Source: Mycobacterium sp. MBM
GTDB lineage: Bacteria > Actinomycetota > Actinomycetes > Mycobacteriales > Mycobacteriaceae
DNA: 64,000 nt
NCBI GenBank assembly: GCA_021648845.1
Contig: JAKJHY010000017.1
Span: forward strand, 46,558 to 110,557
Direction of reading: 5' to 3'
The position numbers were made by a program, and so were the translations under genes. The notes below the pieces were generated by a model. The model had not been told where the DNA came from. It did not search any database and was given only the letters and a program-made list of their open reading frames with translations. Position 1 is the stretch's first letter, and every line of letters starts with the position of its first letter. Positions 41,044 through 49,806 of this stretch are shown here, in pieces.

Positions 41044-41598
41044 CTATTCGACGGGCAGCGAGTCGTTGCGCTGCAAGATGAAGAAATACGGGCGAGTGCC
41101 GCCGCGGTAGTCCATCGCACCGATGACGGTGTCCTCTGCGATCTTTCGGAACACGTCATTGATCGGCAGATTGTCGTAGATCATTGTCGCGCTGTCGGTT
41201 CCGCGGTAGCGCGTGGTACGCAGCCGGGCTTTGGGCGCCTTGGTCCGCAACGCGGGTCGCAACGCCGAGATGGGCTGCACGAGCGACAGGTTGCGCACCA
41301 GCGGAAACTTCGTGGCGATCCCGAGACCGCCGAAGGCCAACACCGGATTCAGAGCCCACAACGCGGTCCCGCCGTCTTTCGGGAACAGCAGCGGGTGCAC
41401 CGTCTCGGCGTCGACGAACTGCTTGCCCCACCAGCCGCTGGCGGCCAGCAGTCCATCCATCGGATGTGCGGTGGGAAGCTCGGCACCGTGCCAGGTGCCC
41501 AGCATGAAATCCGGATCGACACCGGGGGCGGCGTCGAAGACGGCGAGCGCTTCCACGGTCGTCGTCGGCACGGTGGTCAGCACGTCCTCAGCAAGCAT
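41044..41598 (-). CDS. GXWXG and DUF4334 domain protein
   Basis: A 184-residue protein with the GXWXG block FMLGTWHGAELPTAHPMDGL near the N-terminus. The DUF4334 part follows: PVLAFGGLGIATKFPLVRNL, RLRTTRYRGTDSATMIYDNL and GAMDYRGGTRPYFFILQRND. Both domains occur together in many actinobacterial proteins of unknown function. A perfect palindrome lies 11 bases before the ATG, so expression should be tightly repressed. It ends 15 bases from the convergent ripD-like gene. Confidence 0.88.
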   Translation of the reverse strand: MLAEDVLTTVPTTTVEALAVFDAAPGVDPDFMLGTWHGAELPTAHPMDGLLAASGWWGKQFVDAETVHPLLFPKDGGTALWALNPVLAFGGLGIATKFPLVRNLSLVQPISALRPALRTKAPKARLRTTRYRGTDSATMIYDNLPINDVFRKIAEDTVIGAMDYRGGTRPYFFILQRNDSLPVE

Positions 41599-41608
41599 GA
41601 CTCAACCC

Positions 41609-41628
41609 TACTTGACAGGTGTCAAGTA
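41609..41628. promoter_or_regulatory. TACTTGACA/TGTCAAGTA palindromic operator
   Basis: Nine-base perfect arms with a GG spacer, ending 11 bases upstream of the GXWXG/DUF4334 start and overlapping the last codons of the LuxR gene. It has the form of a TetR-type operator; no TetR gene is adjacent. It also provides a TTGACA-like element, so binding would block the promoter. Confidence 0.75.
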
Positions 41629-44294
41629 CTCAAAGGTGAGTCGCTCGAAGTGCCGTCCTGCAGCAGGACGAACCGAACCGCTTCGGTGCGCGACGCGACG
41701 CCGAGTTTCCGGTAGGCGCGGTAGAGGTGGTTGGCCACCGTCTTGGCGCTCACGCCGAGTCGCTTGGCGATCTGTTGGTTCGTCAGCCCGTTGGCGACCT
41801 CGTTGAGCACCCGCCCCTCTGCTTCGGTGAGCGCGCTGAGTTCGGGGGTGCGCCGGTCGACCTTGGCTGCCCATGCGGCTGCGCCAAGCCTGCGGAATCC
41901 GTTGCGTGCTTCGGTGCGTGCGTTCTCACGGTGTGTCGGGTCCACGGCCAAGCGGGCGATGTCATGGAAGGTACGTGCCCGGTCGAAAGCGTCGTGCGCG
42001 GGATCGTATATCGCGGCCGCTCGGTGGAGCAGACGCAGTGATGCTGCCGGATCGGTGTCGTGGAGCAGCAGCGCCTCGGCCCGGCACGCAGTGGCCTTGG
42101 TCCACCGGCTGGACCCCACCGCCGCGGCGACCACCTGGAGATGTTCCAGCACGGGTATGGCGTCGGCGCGGTGACCCACGGCGATATAGGCCTCGATCAG
42201 GTCGACGTGCCAGCGCGCCAACTGTGGAGCGAGGAATCCGCCAACCTGTTCGAAGGCCCAGCACTCGGACAATGCGGTGACGGCGTCACCGGGACGATCA
42301 GCGGTCAACGCGGCCAGTCCCGAATTGGCCAACAGGAAATAGCGTGCGCCGAACGTGGACAGCTCGTCGGAAATGGCGAAGCCGAGTTCCAGATCTGCGG
42401 CCGATGTGTGGTCATCCCCGCGGATCGCATGCACCCGCGCACGAAGCGAGAGCCAAAACGGTGCGAAGGCTCGTTGGCCGGCCGCCAGGCTGAGTGCGGT
42501 CGCCTCATCAAGGCACACCAGGGCGTCATCGAAGCGCGACGCGCGAACGTAGGTCTCGCCTAGTGCTCCGAACACCATCGCCAGCGCGGAACGTGCGCCC
42601 TCACCCCGAAGTTGGGCGCCGAGCCCGGTCAGTGCCGCGACCGCGGCCTCGTATCGTTCCGCGATCGACAGTGCTCGCCCGAAATGCAGCCCGATCATCG
42701 GGTCGTGCCTGACGGCGGAGACGAGATCCAGTTCCGTGATGCCATCGACGAGTTGGTTCGATCGATTCTCGTGCCAGGCACTGAGTGCATGGGCCAGAAT
42801 CACCCGTGCCACATCGGAATCGGTGGAGGCCGGATCACTCACGGCGACCGCCGTCCTTGCGGTGTCGATGATCTCGCTGACCATCCCGAGAATGCCCAAC
42901 GGTATGGCCATTCGGGCGTACACCATGCCCACCTCGCGACCGGAGGCCCTGCTGGTGCACTCCTTGAGGCGCTGGAGGGCCATTGCCGGAGCGCCACCCA
43001 CGGCTTCCAGGGTGGCAAGCAAGAGTGTTGCCGTGACGCGAAGATCGTGAGATGTGGGATCCTCCAACATCGTTTCCAGTCGGTGCCGCGCGGAGTCGGT
43101 CTGTCCGGCCGTCATCAGCTCGCGGGCGGCCAACACCCTGAGTTCGGCTCGGCGGGAGTCGTCGCCGGTCAAGTCGATGGCGCGGTCCAGCAGTCGGGCC
43201 GCCGGCTCGGTGCCGCCTCTGCACCGAAGAATGTGCGCCGCCCCGACGAGATCATCGACCAGGGATTCGTCCGGCCCCAGCGTGCCGTGCGCGCGGTGCA
43301 CCAACCGGACGGTGTCGGAAAGTGCCTGACAGTCTGCGAATTCCAGATGCAGCCGGCGCTGGTCCTTGAGCGACATTGCGGCGACGGTCGCACTACGCAA
43401 CAGTGGGTGCTGCAGCGTCAGCCTTCCGGCGCTCAGGCAGGCCAGTCCGCTGTCCTCCAGCGCGTGTAAGGCCGTCTCGGCGATGGCTGGGCGCATCGAC
43501 CGCAGCACCGACCATGACCCGTCTGCGGACAGCGAGGCCAGCTCCAGCAGGGTGCGCGCCGCGGTTCCGGGGCGGGGCAACTGCCGGCTGAACACTGTGC
43601 GCAGATCTCCGACAAGGGGAACGTGCTCAGGCAGTAGATCCGCACCAGAGAGCTGCTCCGGTGTCAACGCGTCGGGGAGATGGCGCAATACGAGTGGATT
43701 GCCGGCCGCGACGTCCAACAGCTTGTCCATGACCGCCGCCGCGATGGGCACGCTGCTCGCCGCCTCGAGGATCGCGGCCGCGGCTTGCCGGTCGAGGCCG
43801 GTGAGCTCTTCGACGTCGAATCCCTCGGCGAAACTCTCGGCCGACGGGACCCGGCGGCCGGTCACCACCACCAGGACGGCGGCGTCGGTGCAGCGTCGGA
43901 TGGCCAGGTTCAGCGCCGTCCGGCTGGCGGCGTCGGCATCGTGGATATCGTCGACGAGCAGGGTGGTCCCGGGGGCCCCCGCCAGCCCGGCACTGAGGAT
44001 GTCGGCGACCTTGAGGGCGTCGACCTCGCCGGCCACCGAGCCCACCGGCACCGGAATCGGCAGCACTGAGGCGATCTCGACGGCGGTGGACATCGGTGCC
44101 GCCATATCCCCGCCGCGGCAGCTCACCAGATGGGCGGTCGGTCCGATTCGGTGTGCGAGCCGTGCGAGCGCACTGGACTTTCCGATGCCGGCATCGCCGA
44201 GCAGCACGATGGTTCGGCCGGCTCCCGCGCACGACTGCAGCCACGCCTGTTCCAGGCGATCACCGAGTGTGCGTGTCGATATCGAACCCACCAT
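41622..44294 (-). CDS. Large LuxR-family regulator with AAA-type ATPase (LAL/MalT-like)
   Basis: An 890-residue regulator. An N-terminal NTPase carries the Walker A VLLGDAGIGKSSALARLAHR and the Walker B-like GTTLLVDDIHDADAASRTAL. A long helical TPR-like centre follows (LGALGETYVRASRFDDALVC). A C-terminal LuxR HTH has LTEAEGRVLNEVANGLTNQQ, then IAKRLGVSAKTVANHLYRAY. These proteins sense a ligand through the ATPase/TPR part and activate nearby genes. The downstream GXWXG gene is 23 bases past its stop and is separated only by the palindrome. The ATG at 44294 is clear. Confidence 0.92.
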   Translation of the reverse strand: MVGSISTRTLGDRLEQAWLQSCAGAGRTIVLLGDAGIGKSSALARLAHRIGPTAHLVSCRGGDMAAPMSTAVEIASVLPIPVPVGSVAGEVDALKVADILSAGLAGAPGTTLLVDDIHDADAASRTALNLAIRRCTDAAVLVVVTGRRVPSAESFAEGFDVEELTGLDRQAAAAILEAASSVPIAAAVMDKLLDVAAGNPLVLRHLPDALTPEQLSGADLLPEHVPLVGDLRTVFSRQLPRPGTAARTLLELASLSADGSWSVLRSMRPAIAETALHALEDSGLACLSAGRLTLQHPLLRSATVAAMSLKDQRRLHLEFADCQALSDTVRLVHRAHGTLGPDESLVDDLVGAAHILRCRGGTEPAARLLDRAIDLTGDDSRRAELRVLAARELMTAGQTDSARHRLETMLEDPTSHDLRVTATLLLATLEAVGGAPAMALQRLKECTSRASGREVGMVYARMAIPLGILGMVSEIIDTARTAVAVSDPASTDSDVARVILAHALSAWHENRSNQLVDGITELDLVSAVRHDPMIGLHFGRALSIAERYEAAVAALTGLGAQLRGEGARSALAMVFGALGETYVRASRFDDALVCLDEATALSLAAGQRAFAPFWLSLRARVHAIRGDDHTSAADLELGFAISDELSTFGARYFLLANSGLAALTADRPGDAVTALSECWAFEQVGGFLAPQLARWHVDLIEAYIAVGHRADAIPVLEHLQVVAAAVGSSRWTKATACRAEALLLHDTDPAASLRLLHRAAAIYDPAHDAFDRARTFHDIARLAVDPTHRENARTEARNGFRRLGAAAWAAKVDRRTPELSALTEAEGRVLNEVANGLTNQQIAKRLGVSAKTVANHLYRAYRKLGVASRTEAVRFVLLQDGTSSDSPLST

Positions 44295-44337
44295 GTAGCT
44301 GGCAGGCTATCGCAGGTGTGAGGTCGATCGGCGGAAG

Positions 44338-44862
44338 TCAGTTCACCCCGATGAGCTCCCAACGATCGTCTCCGTCGACGCCGCCGGCGGTCACCTTCAC
44401 CGGACGGGTGTCACCGCGACGGTCCGCCGCGGTGCACTCGAAGGATTCCCCGACCTCGATGACCTTGAGGCCCTCGCCGCACGTGACGGTGACCGCGAAT
44501 CCCCTGTCCGCAGAGATCTCCTTGGTCAGCCCCTGTGCCGTCTGGGATAGATCGTAGAGCACATCCAGGGTGCTGTACTCGACGTTTTCCTCGTCGTCGC
44601 TGACCACGACCTGCACTCGCACATTCGATCCGTCGACGTCGGCGTTACAGATGAAGGTGTCACCCGCTTTGGGTGCCTTCGCCGGCCGCACGCACTCGAC
44701 CTCGGATACCTCGCGGTCGATCTTCTGGTAGCTCGTATTCAGCTCGTCGGTGATCGCGCTCTCCAGCTTCGCGTAGTCGGGTCCGCCGGCGGACATCGAG
44801 AACGAGCAACCGGCCAGCGCCGCGGGCAGCATCAGCAGTGTCAGGCGCGAGCGATTGGGCAC
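44338..44862 (-). CDS. DUF4333 lipoprotein
   Basis: A 174-residue lipoprotein with a lipobox ending LPAALAGC, two DUF4333-like halves (EVECVRPAKAPKAGDTFICN and VTCGEGLKVIEVGESFECTA, each with a Cys pair), and strands VRVQVVVSDDEENVEYSTLD and RPVKVTAGGVDGDDRWELIG. GTG 44862. The family is widespread in mycobacteria and is of unknown role. It lies upstream of the LuxR gene on the same strand but with a 43-base gap, so coupling is uncertain. Confidence 0.87.
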   Translation of the reverse strand: MPNRSRLTLLMLPAALAGCSFSMSAGGPDYAKLESAITDELNTSYQKIDREVSEVECVRPAKAPKAGDTFICNADVDGSNVRVQVVVSDDEENVEYSTLDVLYDLSQTAQGLTKEISADRGFAVTVTCGEGLKVIEVGESFECTAADRRGDTRPVKVTAGGVDGDDRWELIGVN

Positions 44863-44932
44863 CTCACGAGGCTAATCTCTCAAGGCGGTGGTCGGTATGG
44901 GTAAAAGTTCTCACACGTACGACGATGGTGCC

Positions 44933-45295
44933 ATGCGCTACATCGTGGACGCCATGAATGTCGTCGGGTCGCGTCCGGATGGTTGGTGGAGGGACCGTGC
45001 GGGTGCGCTGACCGCGCTGGTCGAACAGCTGGAGCGGTGGGCGGCGCGTGGCGGACACCAGGTCACCGTGGTGCTCGAGCGGCCGATGCCGCTGGAGTCC
45101 GAGGTGGTCACCGTGGTCTGCGCGCCACGTGCCGCGCCGGACTCCGCCGACGACGAGATCGTCCGGCTGGTCGGCAGTGATGACGCCCCGTCCGGCCTCA
45201 CCGTCGTGACATCCGATGGCGCCCTTGCTTCTCGGGTACACGATGCCGGCGCCGCGACATTTCCGGCCGGCCGGTTCAGGGAGTTGTTGGGCTGA
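44933..45295 (+). CDS. NYN-domain (PIN-like) putative nuclease
   Basis: A 120-residue NYN/PIN-like domain: MRYIVDAMNVVGSRPDGWWR with the catalytic Asp, APDSADDEIVRLVGSD with the acidic pair, and SGLTVVTSDGALASRVHDAG with the last Asp. YacP-like NYN proteins cleave RNA in other bacteria. ATG 44933 was chosen as the first residue of the domain. Its end overlaps the convergent acyl-CoA ligase by 20 bases. Confidence 0.82.
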   Translation: MRYIVDAMNVVGSRPDGWWRDRAGALTALVEQLERWAARGGHQVTVVLERPMPLESEVVTVVCAPRAAPDSADDEIVRLVGSDDAPSGLTVVTSDGALASRVHDAGAATFPAGRFRELLG

Positions 45296-46853
45296 TCGCG
45301 AGGTTACCGGCGATGACGTTGGCCAGCAGTGCCTTTCGATCGAACTTCCCACTTGGCAGCGTCGGTATCTGGTCTGCTGTGGCGATGACCCATCGGGTCG
45401 GAACCTTGTATGCCGACAGGTGTGCACGGGCCGCTTCTCGGACCGCGCCCAGATCCAGCGCGGCCTGCGCGGGCACCACCACCGCACACACCTGCTCGCC
45501 GCGGTCGGAATGCTCGATTCCGATCACCACGCATTGCGTGATCTCGGGGAGCCCGGCGATCACCGCCTCCACCTCCACCGGCGAGACGTTCGCGCCGCCG
45601 GCCTTGATCAGGTCGGTGGTGCGCCCGACGTAGAACAGTCGCGGGTCACCGGTTCGTCGGTAGACACGGTCCCCGGTGTGATACCAACCGTCGGCGTCGA
45701 ACACCTCGCTGCGCTCCCGTTTGTTGTAGCCGGCCATCGTGCCGACACCGCGGATCCACAATTCGCCGGTGGTGCCGTCGGGCACCGGTGTGCCATGCTC
45801 GTCAACGATGGCGATGTCGGTGCAGACGAATCCGCCGGCGGTCTCGGACATGGTGCGGTGCACCGGAAATCCGTCGGGTACATCGGTCATGGCGATATCC
45901 AGCGGGCCGTGCCGAAGCATGGGAGCGCTGGACAGGTCGCGGTCGGCGAAGCTGGGATGATCGCGCACCCGTTGGGTGAACGCCGGCCAGCCGACGATCC
46001 CGGTGCCACGCTCGGCTTCGATCAGATCCAGTGCCGTCTTTGCGTCCAGCCGCTCCATCACCAGCAGGCTGATCGAATCGTGGAGGGCACCCATCGCCGC
46101 CAACAGTCCGCCGATCCAGAAGAACGGCATGGCGCACAGCACCTTTGGCCGGCCCGGGTTTGCGGTGACCGCCCGGATGGCCGACGGCCACATCGAGGTC
46201 TGTCGCACCAGCGTGCCGTGCGTGTGCAACACGCCCTTGGGTTCGGCGGTCGACCCGGATGTGTGCACCATGACGGCCAGGTCGGCGGGGGAGACCTCCT
46301 GTTCTGCCGCGGCGAGGACATCCGGTGAGACCTGCCGACCCAGGTCGTCGCCCCACCGGGTGGCCCAGCCGTAGTCGACGTCATCGGTCAGCACGATTCG
46401 ACGCAGGTACGGTGCGCACGCCAGCGAGAGCGCATCGCGGTGCTGCCGCGGTAGCTCGGGCAAGGCGGCCTCCAGGCGGGTGCCGACATCGGTGCCGGGC
46501 ACCGCGCCGGGGGCGATCAACAGCGCGATATCGGCCAACCGCAGTACCTTGGCGATCTCAGCGGGTGCGTAGAGCGTGCTCAGCGGGACCGCCACGGCGC
46601 CGACCCGCGAGAGCGCGAGCCACCAGATGATCCACTCGATGCCATTCGGGAAGAACAGCCCGACCCTGCTGCCCTTGCCGATGCCGGCGCCCAGTAGGCG
46701 TCGAGCGATACCGGCGGACTGCGCGTCCGCCTGCTTGTAGGTCAGCCGCCCGGTGGGCGTGATCAGGTAGGTGTCGCGTCCCGAGGCGTGCACCCGGTCG
46801 GCGAGCAGCGCGGGAACGGTCAGCGGCGTTACATCGGTGCGCGGAGATGTCAC
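45276..46853 (-). CDS. AMP-dependent acyl-CoA synthetase/ligase
   Basis: A 525-residue adenylate-forming ligase. The core motifs are HTSGSTAEPKGVLHTHG, MSETAGGF, DADGWYHTGDRVYRRTGDPR, and the final lysine loop IPTLPSGKFDRKALLAN. The N-terminus PALLADRVHASGRDTYLITP fits fatty-acid or aryl-CoA ligases. The substrate cannot be deduced. ATG 46853; it stands alone between the convergent NYN gene and the DUF899 gene, which is 42 bases upstream. Confidence 0.92.
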   Translation of the reverse strand: MTSPRTDVTPLTVPALLADRVHASGRDTYLITPTGRLTYKQADAQSAGIARRLLGAGIGKGSRVGLFFPNGIEWIIWWLALSRVGAVAVPLSTLYAPAEIAKVLRLADIALLIAPGAVPGTDVGTRLEAALPELPRQHRDALSLACAPYLRRIVLTDDVDYGWATRWGDDLGRQVSPDVLAAAEQEVSPADLAVMVHTSGSTAEPKGVLHTHGTLVRQTSMWPSAIRAVTANPGRPKVLCAMPFFWIGGLLAAMGALHDSISLLVMERLDAKTALDLIEAERGTGIVGWPAFTQRVRDHPSFADRDLSSAPMLRHGPLDIAMTDVPDGFPVHRTMSETAGGFVCTDIAIVDEHGTPVPDGTTGELWIRGVGTMAGYNKRERSEVFDADGWYHTGDRVYRRTGDPRLFYVGRTTDLIKAGGANVSPVEVEAVIAGLPEITQCVVIGIEHSDRGEQVCAVVVPAQAALDLGAVREAARAHLSAYKVPTRWVIATADQIPTLPSGKFDRKALLANVIAGNLAISPTTP

Positions 46854-46895
46854 ATGCCGATCATCGCCGATGATGCGAGCGCGCTCATCGCCGCC

Positions 46896-47576
46896 TCACT
46901 GTTCGTGGTACGCGTCATGCCACCGCCACCACGTGTAGGGCGCGCTCTGCGGGTACCCGACGGGGGAGTCCTCCCACGACTCCTGTCGGCCGAGGGCGGT
47001 GATGTCCAGATAGCTCCAGGTGTTGCCGAACACCTCGTCGCCGCGATTGTTGACGAAGTAGGTCCGGTAGATCTGCTCGCCATCGCGGATGAATGCGTTC
47101 GTGCCGTGCCACTGGTCGACATCGAACGCGGTGTCGAACGCGGTACCCGCTTCCTCGACGATGGTGTACCAGGGAATGGACCATCCCATTCGTTCCTTGA
47201 TGCGGGAGATGTCTTGCTGCGCCCCGCGGGAGGCATAGACCAGCGTGGTGTCGCGGGCGTGCAGGTGACTCAGCTCGCCGACGTGGTCGGCCATCAATGA
47301 GCAACCGGTGCAACCATGTTCGGGCCAACCGTGTACCCCGGGATCCATGAATGCCCGGTAGACGATCAGCTGCCGGCGGCCGGCGAACAGGTCGAGTAGC
47401 TGGACCCTGCCGTCGGGGCCGTCGAACGAATAGTTCGACCGCACCGGCGTCCATGGCATCCGCCGGCGCTGTGCCGCCAGCGCATCGCGGGCCCGGGTGA
47501 GCTCCTTTTCTTTGATCAGCATCGCGGCAAGAGCGGCCGCCCATTCTTGCGCGTCCACAATCGGTGGTGTCTGCAT
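46896..47576 (-). CDS. DUF899 thioredoxin-like protein
   Basis: A 226-residue DUF899 protein. It has an N-terminal helix (KEKELTRARDALAAQRRRMP), then a thioredoxin-like fold with FDGPDGRVQLLDLFAGRRQL, HGCTGCSLMADHVGELSHLH carrying a CxxC, DTTLVYASRGAQQDISRIKE and a C-terminal YTWWRWHDAYHEQ. The family is frequently found with ArsR/SRPBCC pairs; here it is divergent from such a pair with a shared 93-base promoter. Enzymatic role unknown; the CxxC suggests redox activity. Confidence 0.88.
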   Translation of the reverse strand: MQTPPIVDAQEWAAALAAMLIKEKELTRARDALAAQRRRMPWTPVRSNYSFDGPDGRVQLLDLFAGRRQLIVYRAFMDPGVHGWPEHGCTGCSLMADHVGELSHLHARDTTLVYASRGAQQDISRIKERMGWSIPWYTIVEEAGTAFDTAFDVDQWHGTNAFIRDGEQIYRTYFVNNRGDEVFGNTWSYLDITALGRQESWEDSPVGYPQSAPYTWWRWHDAYHEQ

Positions 47577-47618
47577 CGTCGGTCCTTCGATCGTTGCCGG
47601 CCGGATCGTTATACGAGT

Positions 47619-47678
47619 TGGTTGAATATTTGTCGAGCACACCACACGGGTCCGGATATAGTCAACAGAATGGTTGAA
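47619..47678 (+). promoter_or_regulatory. ArsR promoter with repeated TGGTTGAA
   Basis: TGGTTGAA occurs at 47619-47626 and again at 47671-47678, overlapping the ArsR start. A TATAGT -10 element is at 47657-47662, ending seven bases before ATG 47670, so the ArsR transcript is probably leaderless. The octamers may be ArsR sites. Confidence 0.5.
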
Positions 47679-48002
47679 GATCAGCAGTTGGACCGCGCGT
47701 ATGCGGCCCTTGCGGATCCCACGCGTCGCCGGTTGCTTGAGGCGCTGCGAGACGGCGATGCGCGGATCACCGATCTCGCGGCGCCGATGCCGATGACCTT
47801 CGCGGGCGTCTCTCGCCATATCGGCGTTCTGGAGGCGGCCGGTCTGGTGACCCGCGAGGTGCGCGGCCGCGAGCACTGGCTCACGCTGCGCCCGGACGGA
47901 CTGAGTCCGGCCGCACGGTGGATGGATGAGCAGACCGAATTCTGGTCGGCTCGCGCCGATGCGCTCACGGCACGGCTGCGCCGCAAGAAGGCCGGCCGGT
48001 GA
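47670..48002 (+). CDS. ArsR-family repressor (SRPBCC-linked type)
   Basis: A 110-residue winged-helix protein: YAALADPTRRRLLEALRDGD, then RITDLAAPMPMTFAGVSRHI and GVLEAAGLVTREVRGREHWL. There is no metal-binding ELCVCDL motif, so it belongs to the non-metal group often encoded next to an AHSA1/SRPBCC gene. It probably represses itself, the SRPBCC gene 15 bases downstream, and perhaps the divergent DUF899 gene. Confidence 0.9.
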   Translation: MVEDQQLDRAYAALADPTRRRLLEALRDGDARITDLAAPMPMTFAGVSRHIGVLEAAGLVTREVRGREHWLTLRPDGLSPAARWMDEQTEFWSARADALTARLRRKKAGR

Positions 48003-48017
48003 GCGAGGGAACCGACG

Positions 48018-48437
48018 GTGCATGTGCAGCGGGTCATGCCCGCCGCGCCCGGCGAGGTGTTCGACGAATGGCTGGATCCGGATTCGTTGCGGGAGTGGAT
48101 GTGTCCGCGCCCGACCAGATGTGTCACGGTAACCGTCGAACCGCGGGTGGGTGGGGCGTTTCGCTTCGACGTCGACGACGCGGGGACCAGCGTGCTCATC
48201 ACCGGGCGGTTCGTCGCGATCGAGCGACCGCGGCTGCTCAAATTAACCTGGACCAACTCGTACTGGCCGGACCCGACGACGGCCAGCATCGTGACGGTCA
48301 CATTCGAACCTCTGCAGGATGGCCAGACCTTGATGTCCATCGAGCACGCGATGCTGCCCGCCCAGGACTATCAGAATTTCCACGACGGCTGGCGCAAGAC
48401 CGCCGACCAGCTGGCGGACCTGATGGGTGCCGGCTGA
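48018..48437 (+). CDS. SRPBCC/AHSA1-family protein
   Basis: A 139-residue START-like domain protein: VMPAAPGEVFDEWLDPDSLR, VEPRVGGAFRFDVDDAGTSV, LITGRFVAIERPRLLKLTWT and the terminal helix YQNFHDGWRKTADQLADLMG. GTG 48018 follows GAGGGA and lies just after the ArsR stop, so it is in the same operon. It binds a small hydrophobic ligand by family; the ligand is unknown. Confidence 0.9.
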   Translation: MHVQRVMPAAPGEVFDEWLDPDSLREWMCPRPTRCVTVTVEPRVGGAFRFDVDDAGTSVLITGRFVAIERPRLLKLTWTNSYWPDPTTASIVTVTFEPLQDGQTLMSIEHAMLPAQDYQNFHDGWRKTADQLADLMGAG

Positions 48438-48513
48438 CGTGACGCGAATGCCGTTCCGGCCGGCGCGTGCCGAAATTAGGTGGACGAGCTCATCGTTGGT
48501 ACGCTCGTTCCAT

Positions 48514-48536
48514 ACGCCGCATTCGTGAAGCGGCGT
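48514..48536 (+). other. Hairpin in leader of cold-shock gene
   Basis: ACGCCGC / GCGGCGT (7-base stem, 9-base loop) in the 260-base gap ahead of the csp gene. It may be part of a structured 5' leader or an end signal for the SRPBCC transcript. Nothing else is seen in the gap. Confidence 0.35.
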
Positions 48537-48697
48537 GTCTGTGTTCGGCCGAATCGCGGCCGGGTGCCAGTACCCCCTTCTTACGGCCTGTGCCGGCACC
48601 GCACACCAGAACTTTGCTGATTTGGCGACGATCGGTCGCACAACCAGGCTTGGTCGACATGACGTTCGGCCAGAAGAAAAAAGAAAGAAGTAAGATC

Positions 48698-48901
48698 ATG
48701 GCAGAAGGAACCGTTAAGTGGTTCAACAGCGAAAAGGGCTTCGGCTTCATCGCTCCTGACGGCGGCGCACCGGACGTGTTCGTGCACTACTCCGAGATCC
48801 AGGCCGGCGGATTCCGCAACCTGGAGGAGAACCAGCGGGTGAAGTTCGACGTCACCCAGGGCGCCAAGGGCCCGCAGGCGGTCAGCGTCACCGGCCTCTA
48901 A
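48698..48901 (+). CDS. Cold-shock domain protein (CspA-like)
   Basis: A 67-residue cold-shock protein. It has AEGTVKWFNSEKGFGFIAPD with RNP1 KGFGFI, DVFVHYSEIQAGGFRNLEEN with RNP2 VFVHY, and a tail ending QAVSVTGL. It binds single-stranded nucleic acids and eases RNA structure. An A-rich leader (AGAAAAAAGAAAGAAG) precedes ATG 48698. It is followed by a strong terminator, so it is a single transcript. Confidence 0.97.
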   Translation: MAEGTVKWFNSEKGFGFIAPDGGAPDVFVHYSEIQAGGFRNLEENQRVKFDVTQGAKGPQAVSVTGL

Positions 48902-48910
48902 AGACCTCAC

Positions 48911-48961
48911 CGAATCCCCGGGTTCGGCCGTCACCCAATGACGGCCGAAACCGGGGATTCG
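48911..48961 (+). terminator. Long hairpin after cold-shock gene
   Basis: A 23-base stem (starting CGAATCCCCGG) with one G/A mismatch and loop CCCAA begins nine bases after the stop. Confidence 0.85.
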
Positions 48962-49040
48962 TGCGTTTCGGCGGTCGGCCGATGACTTTCCCGGTGCCCT
49001 ACGGTCTGCATACCGTAGGTGGATGACCGAGGAGGAAAGC

Positions 49041-49685
49041 GTGGTCCAGTTGCTGAGAGTGCAGAACTTCGTGGTCTCACAGGACGGGTTCGGGGCCGGT
49101 CGCGACCAGAGTCTCGAGCGACCGTTCGGGCACGCCGACCCGCAGACCATGATGGCCTGGGCGGGCGCCACCGCGAGCTGGCCCAACCGGACGGATCCCG
49201 GCGGTAGCCGCGGCATCGATGACTATTTCACCAGGGATTTCACCAACAATATCGGTGCCGAGATCATGGGCCGCAACAAGTTCAGCCCCCATCGGGGAGC
49301 CTGGGCCGACCACGATTGGCACGGTTGGTGGGGTACCGAGCCCCCATTTCACACCCCGGTCTTCGTGCTCACCCATTATCCGCGACCCTCATTTGCCTTG
49401 TCGGACACGATATTTCACTTCATGGATGCCGGGCCGGGCGAAGTTCTGGACCAAGCCAGGCGGGCTGCGCAGGGCAAAGACGTGCGACTCGGCGGCGGAG
49501 CGCAGACCATCCGGGAGTTCCTGGACGCCGATCTCGTGGACACCCTGCACGTGGTGGTCGCGCCGGTCGAACTCGGCGGCGGAAGCCGGCTTTGGCGGAC
49601 CTCCGACGAGCTCCTCGAGCGGTTCCACCGCGATATGGTGCCCAGCCCCAGCGGGGTGATGCACCACATCTTCTGGCGTCGTTGA
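49041..49685 (+). CDS. Dihydrofolate-reductase/RibD C-terminal domain-like protein
   Basis: A 214-residue protein with RibD-C/DHFR-like fold segments: LLRVQNFVVSQDGFGAGRDQ, TNNIGAEIMGRNKFSP, TPVFVLTHYPRP, GKDVRLGGGAQTIREFLDAD and DTLHVVVAPVELGGGSRLW. GTG 49041 is chosen because GAGGAGG sits at proper spacing; the ATG at 49023 would place it within the gene. Such mycobacterial proteins are NADPH-binding reductases with unknown substrates. Confidence 0.88.
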   Translation: MVQLLRVQNFVVSQDGFGAGRDQSLERPFGHADPQTMMAWAGATASWPNRTDPGGSRGIDDYFTRDFTNNIGAEIMGRNKFSPHRGAWADHDWHGWWGTEPPFHTPVFVLTHYPRPSFALSDTIFHFMDAGPGEVLDQARRAAQGKDVRLGGGAQTIREFLDADLVDTLHVVVAPVELGGGSRLWRTSDELLERFHRDMVPSPSGVMHHIFWRR

Positions 49686-49806
49686 CGACACGGCGGCACC
49701 GGCCATCGGCTCTTCACCCGGAAAGGAAAGCGGCACCGGGATTTCGCCTCGGGAAGGACCCCCGGGGCCGCTGCCTCTCGCCCGGCCATCAGTATCGTGT
49801 CCAGTG

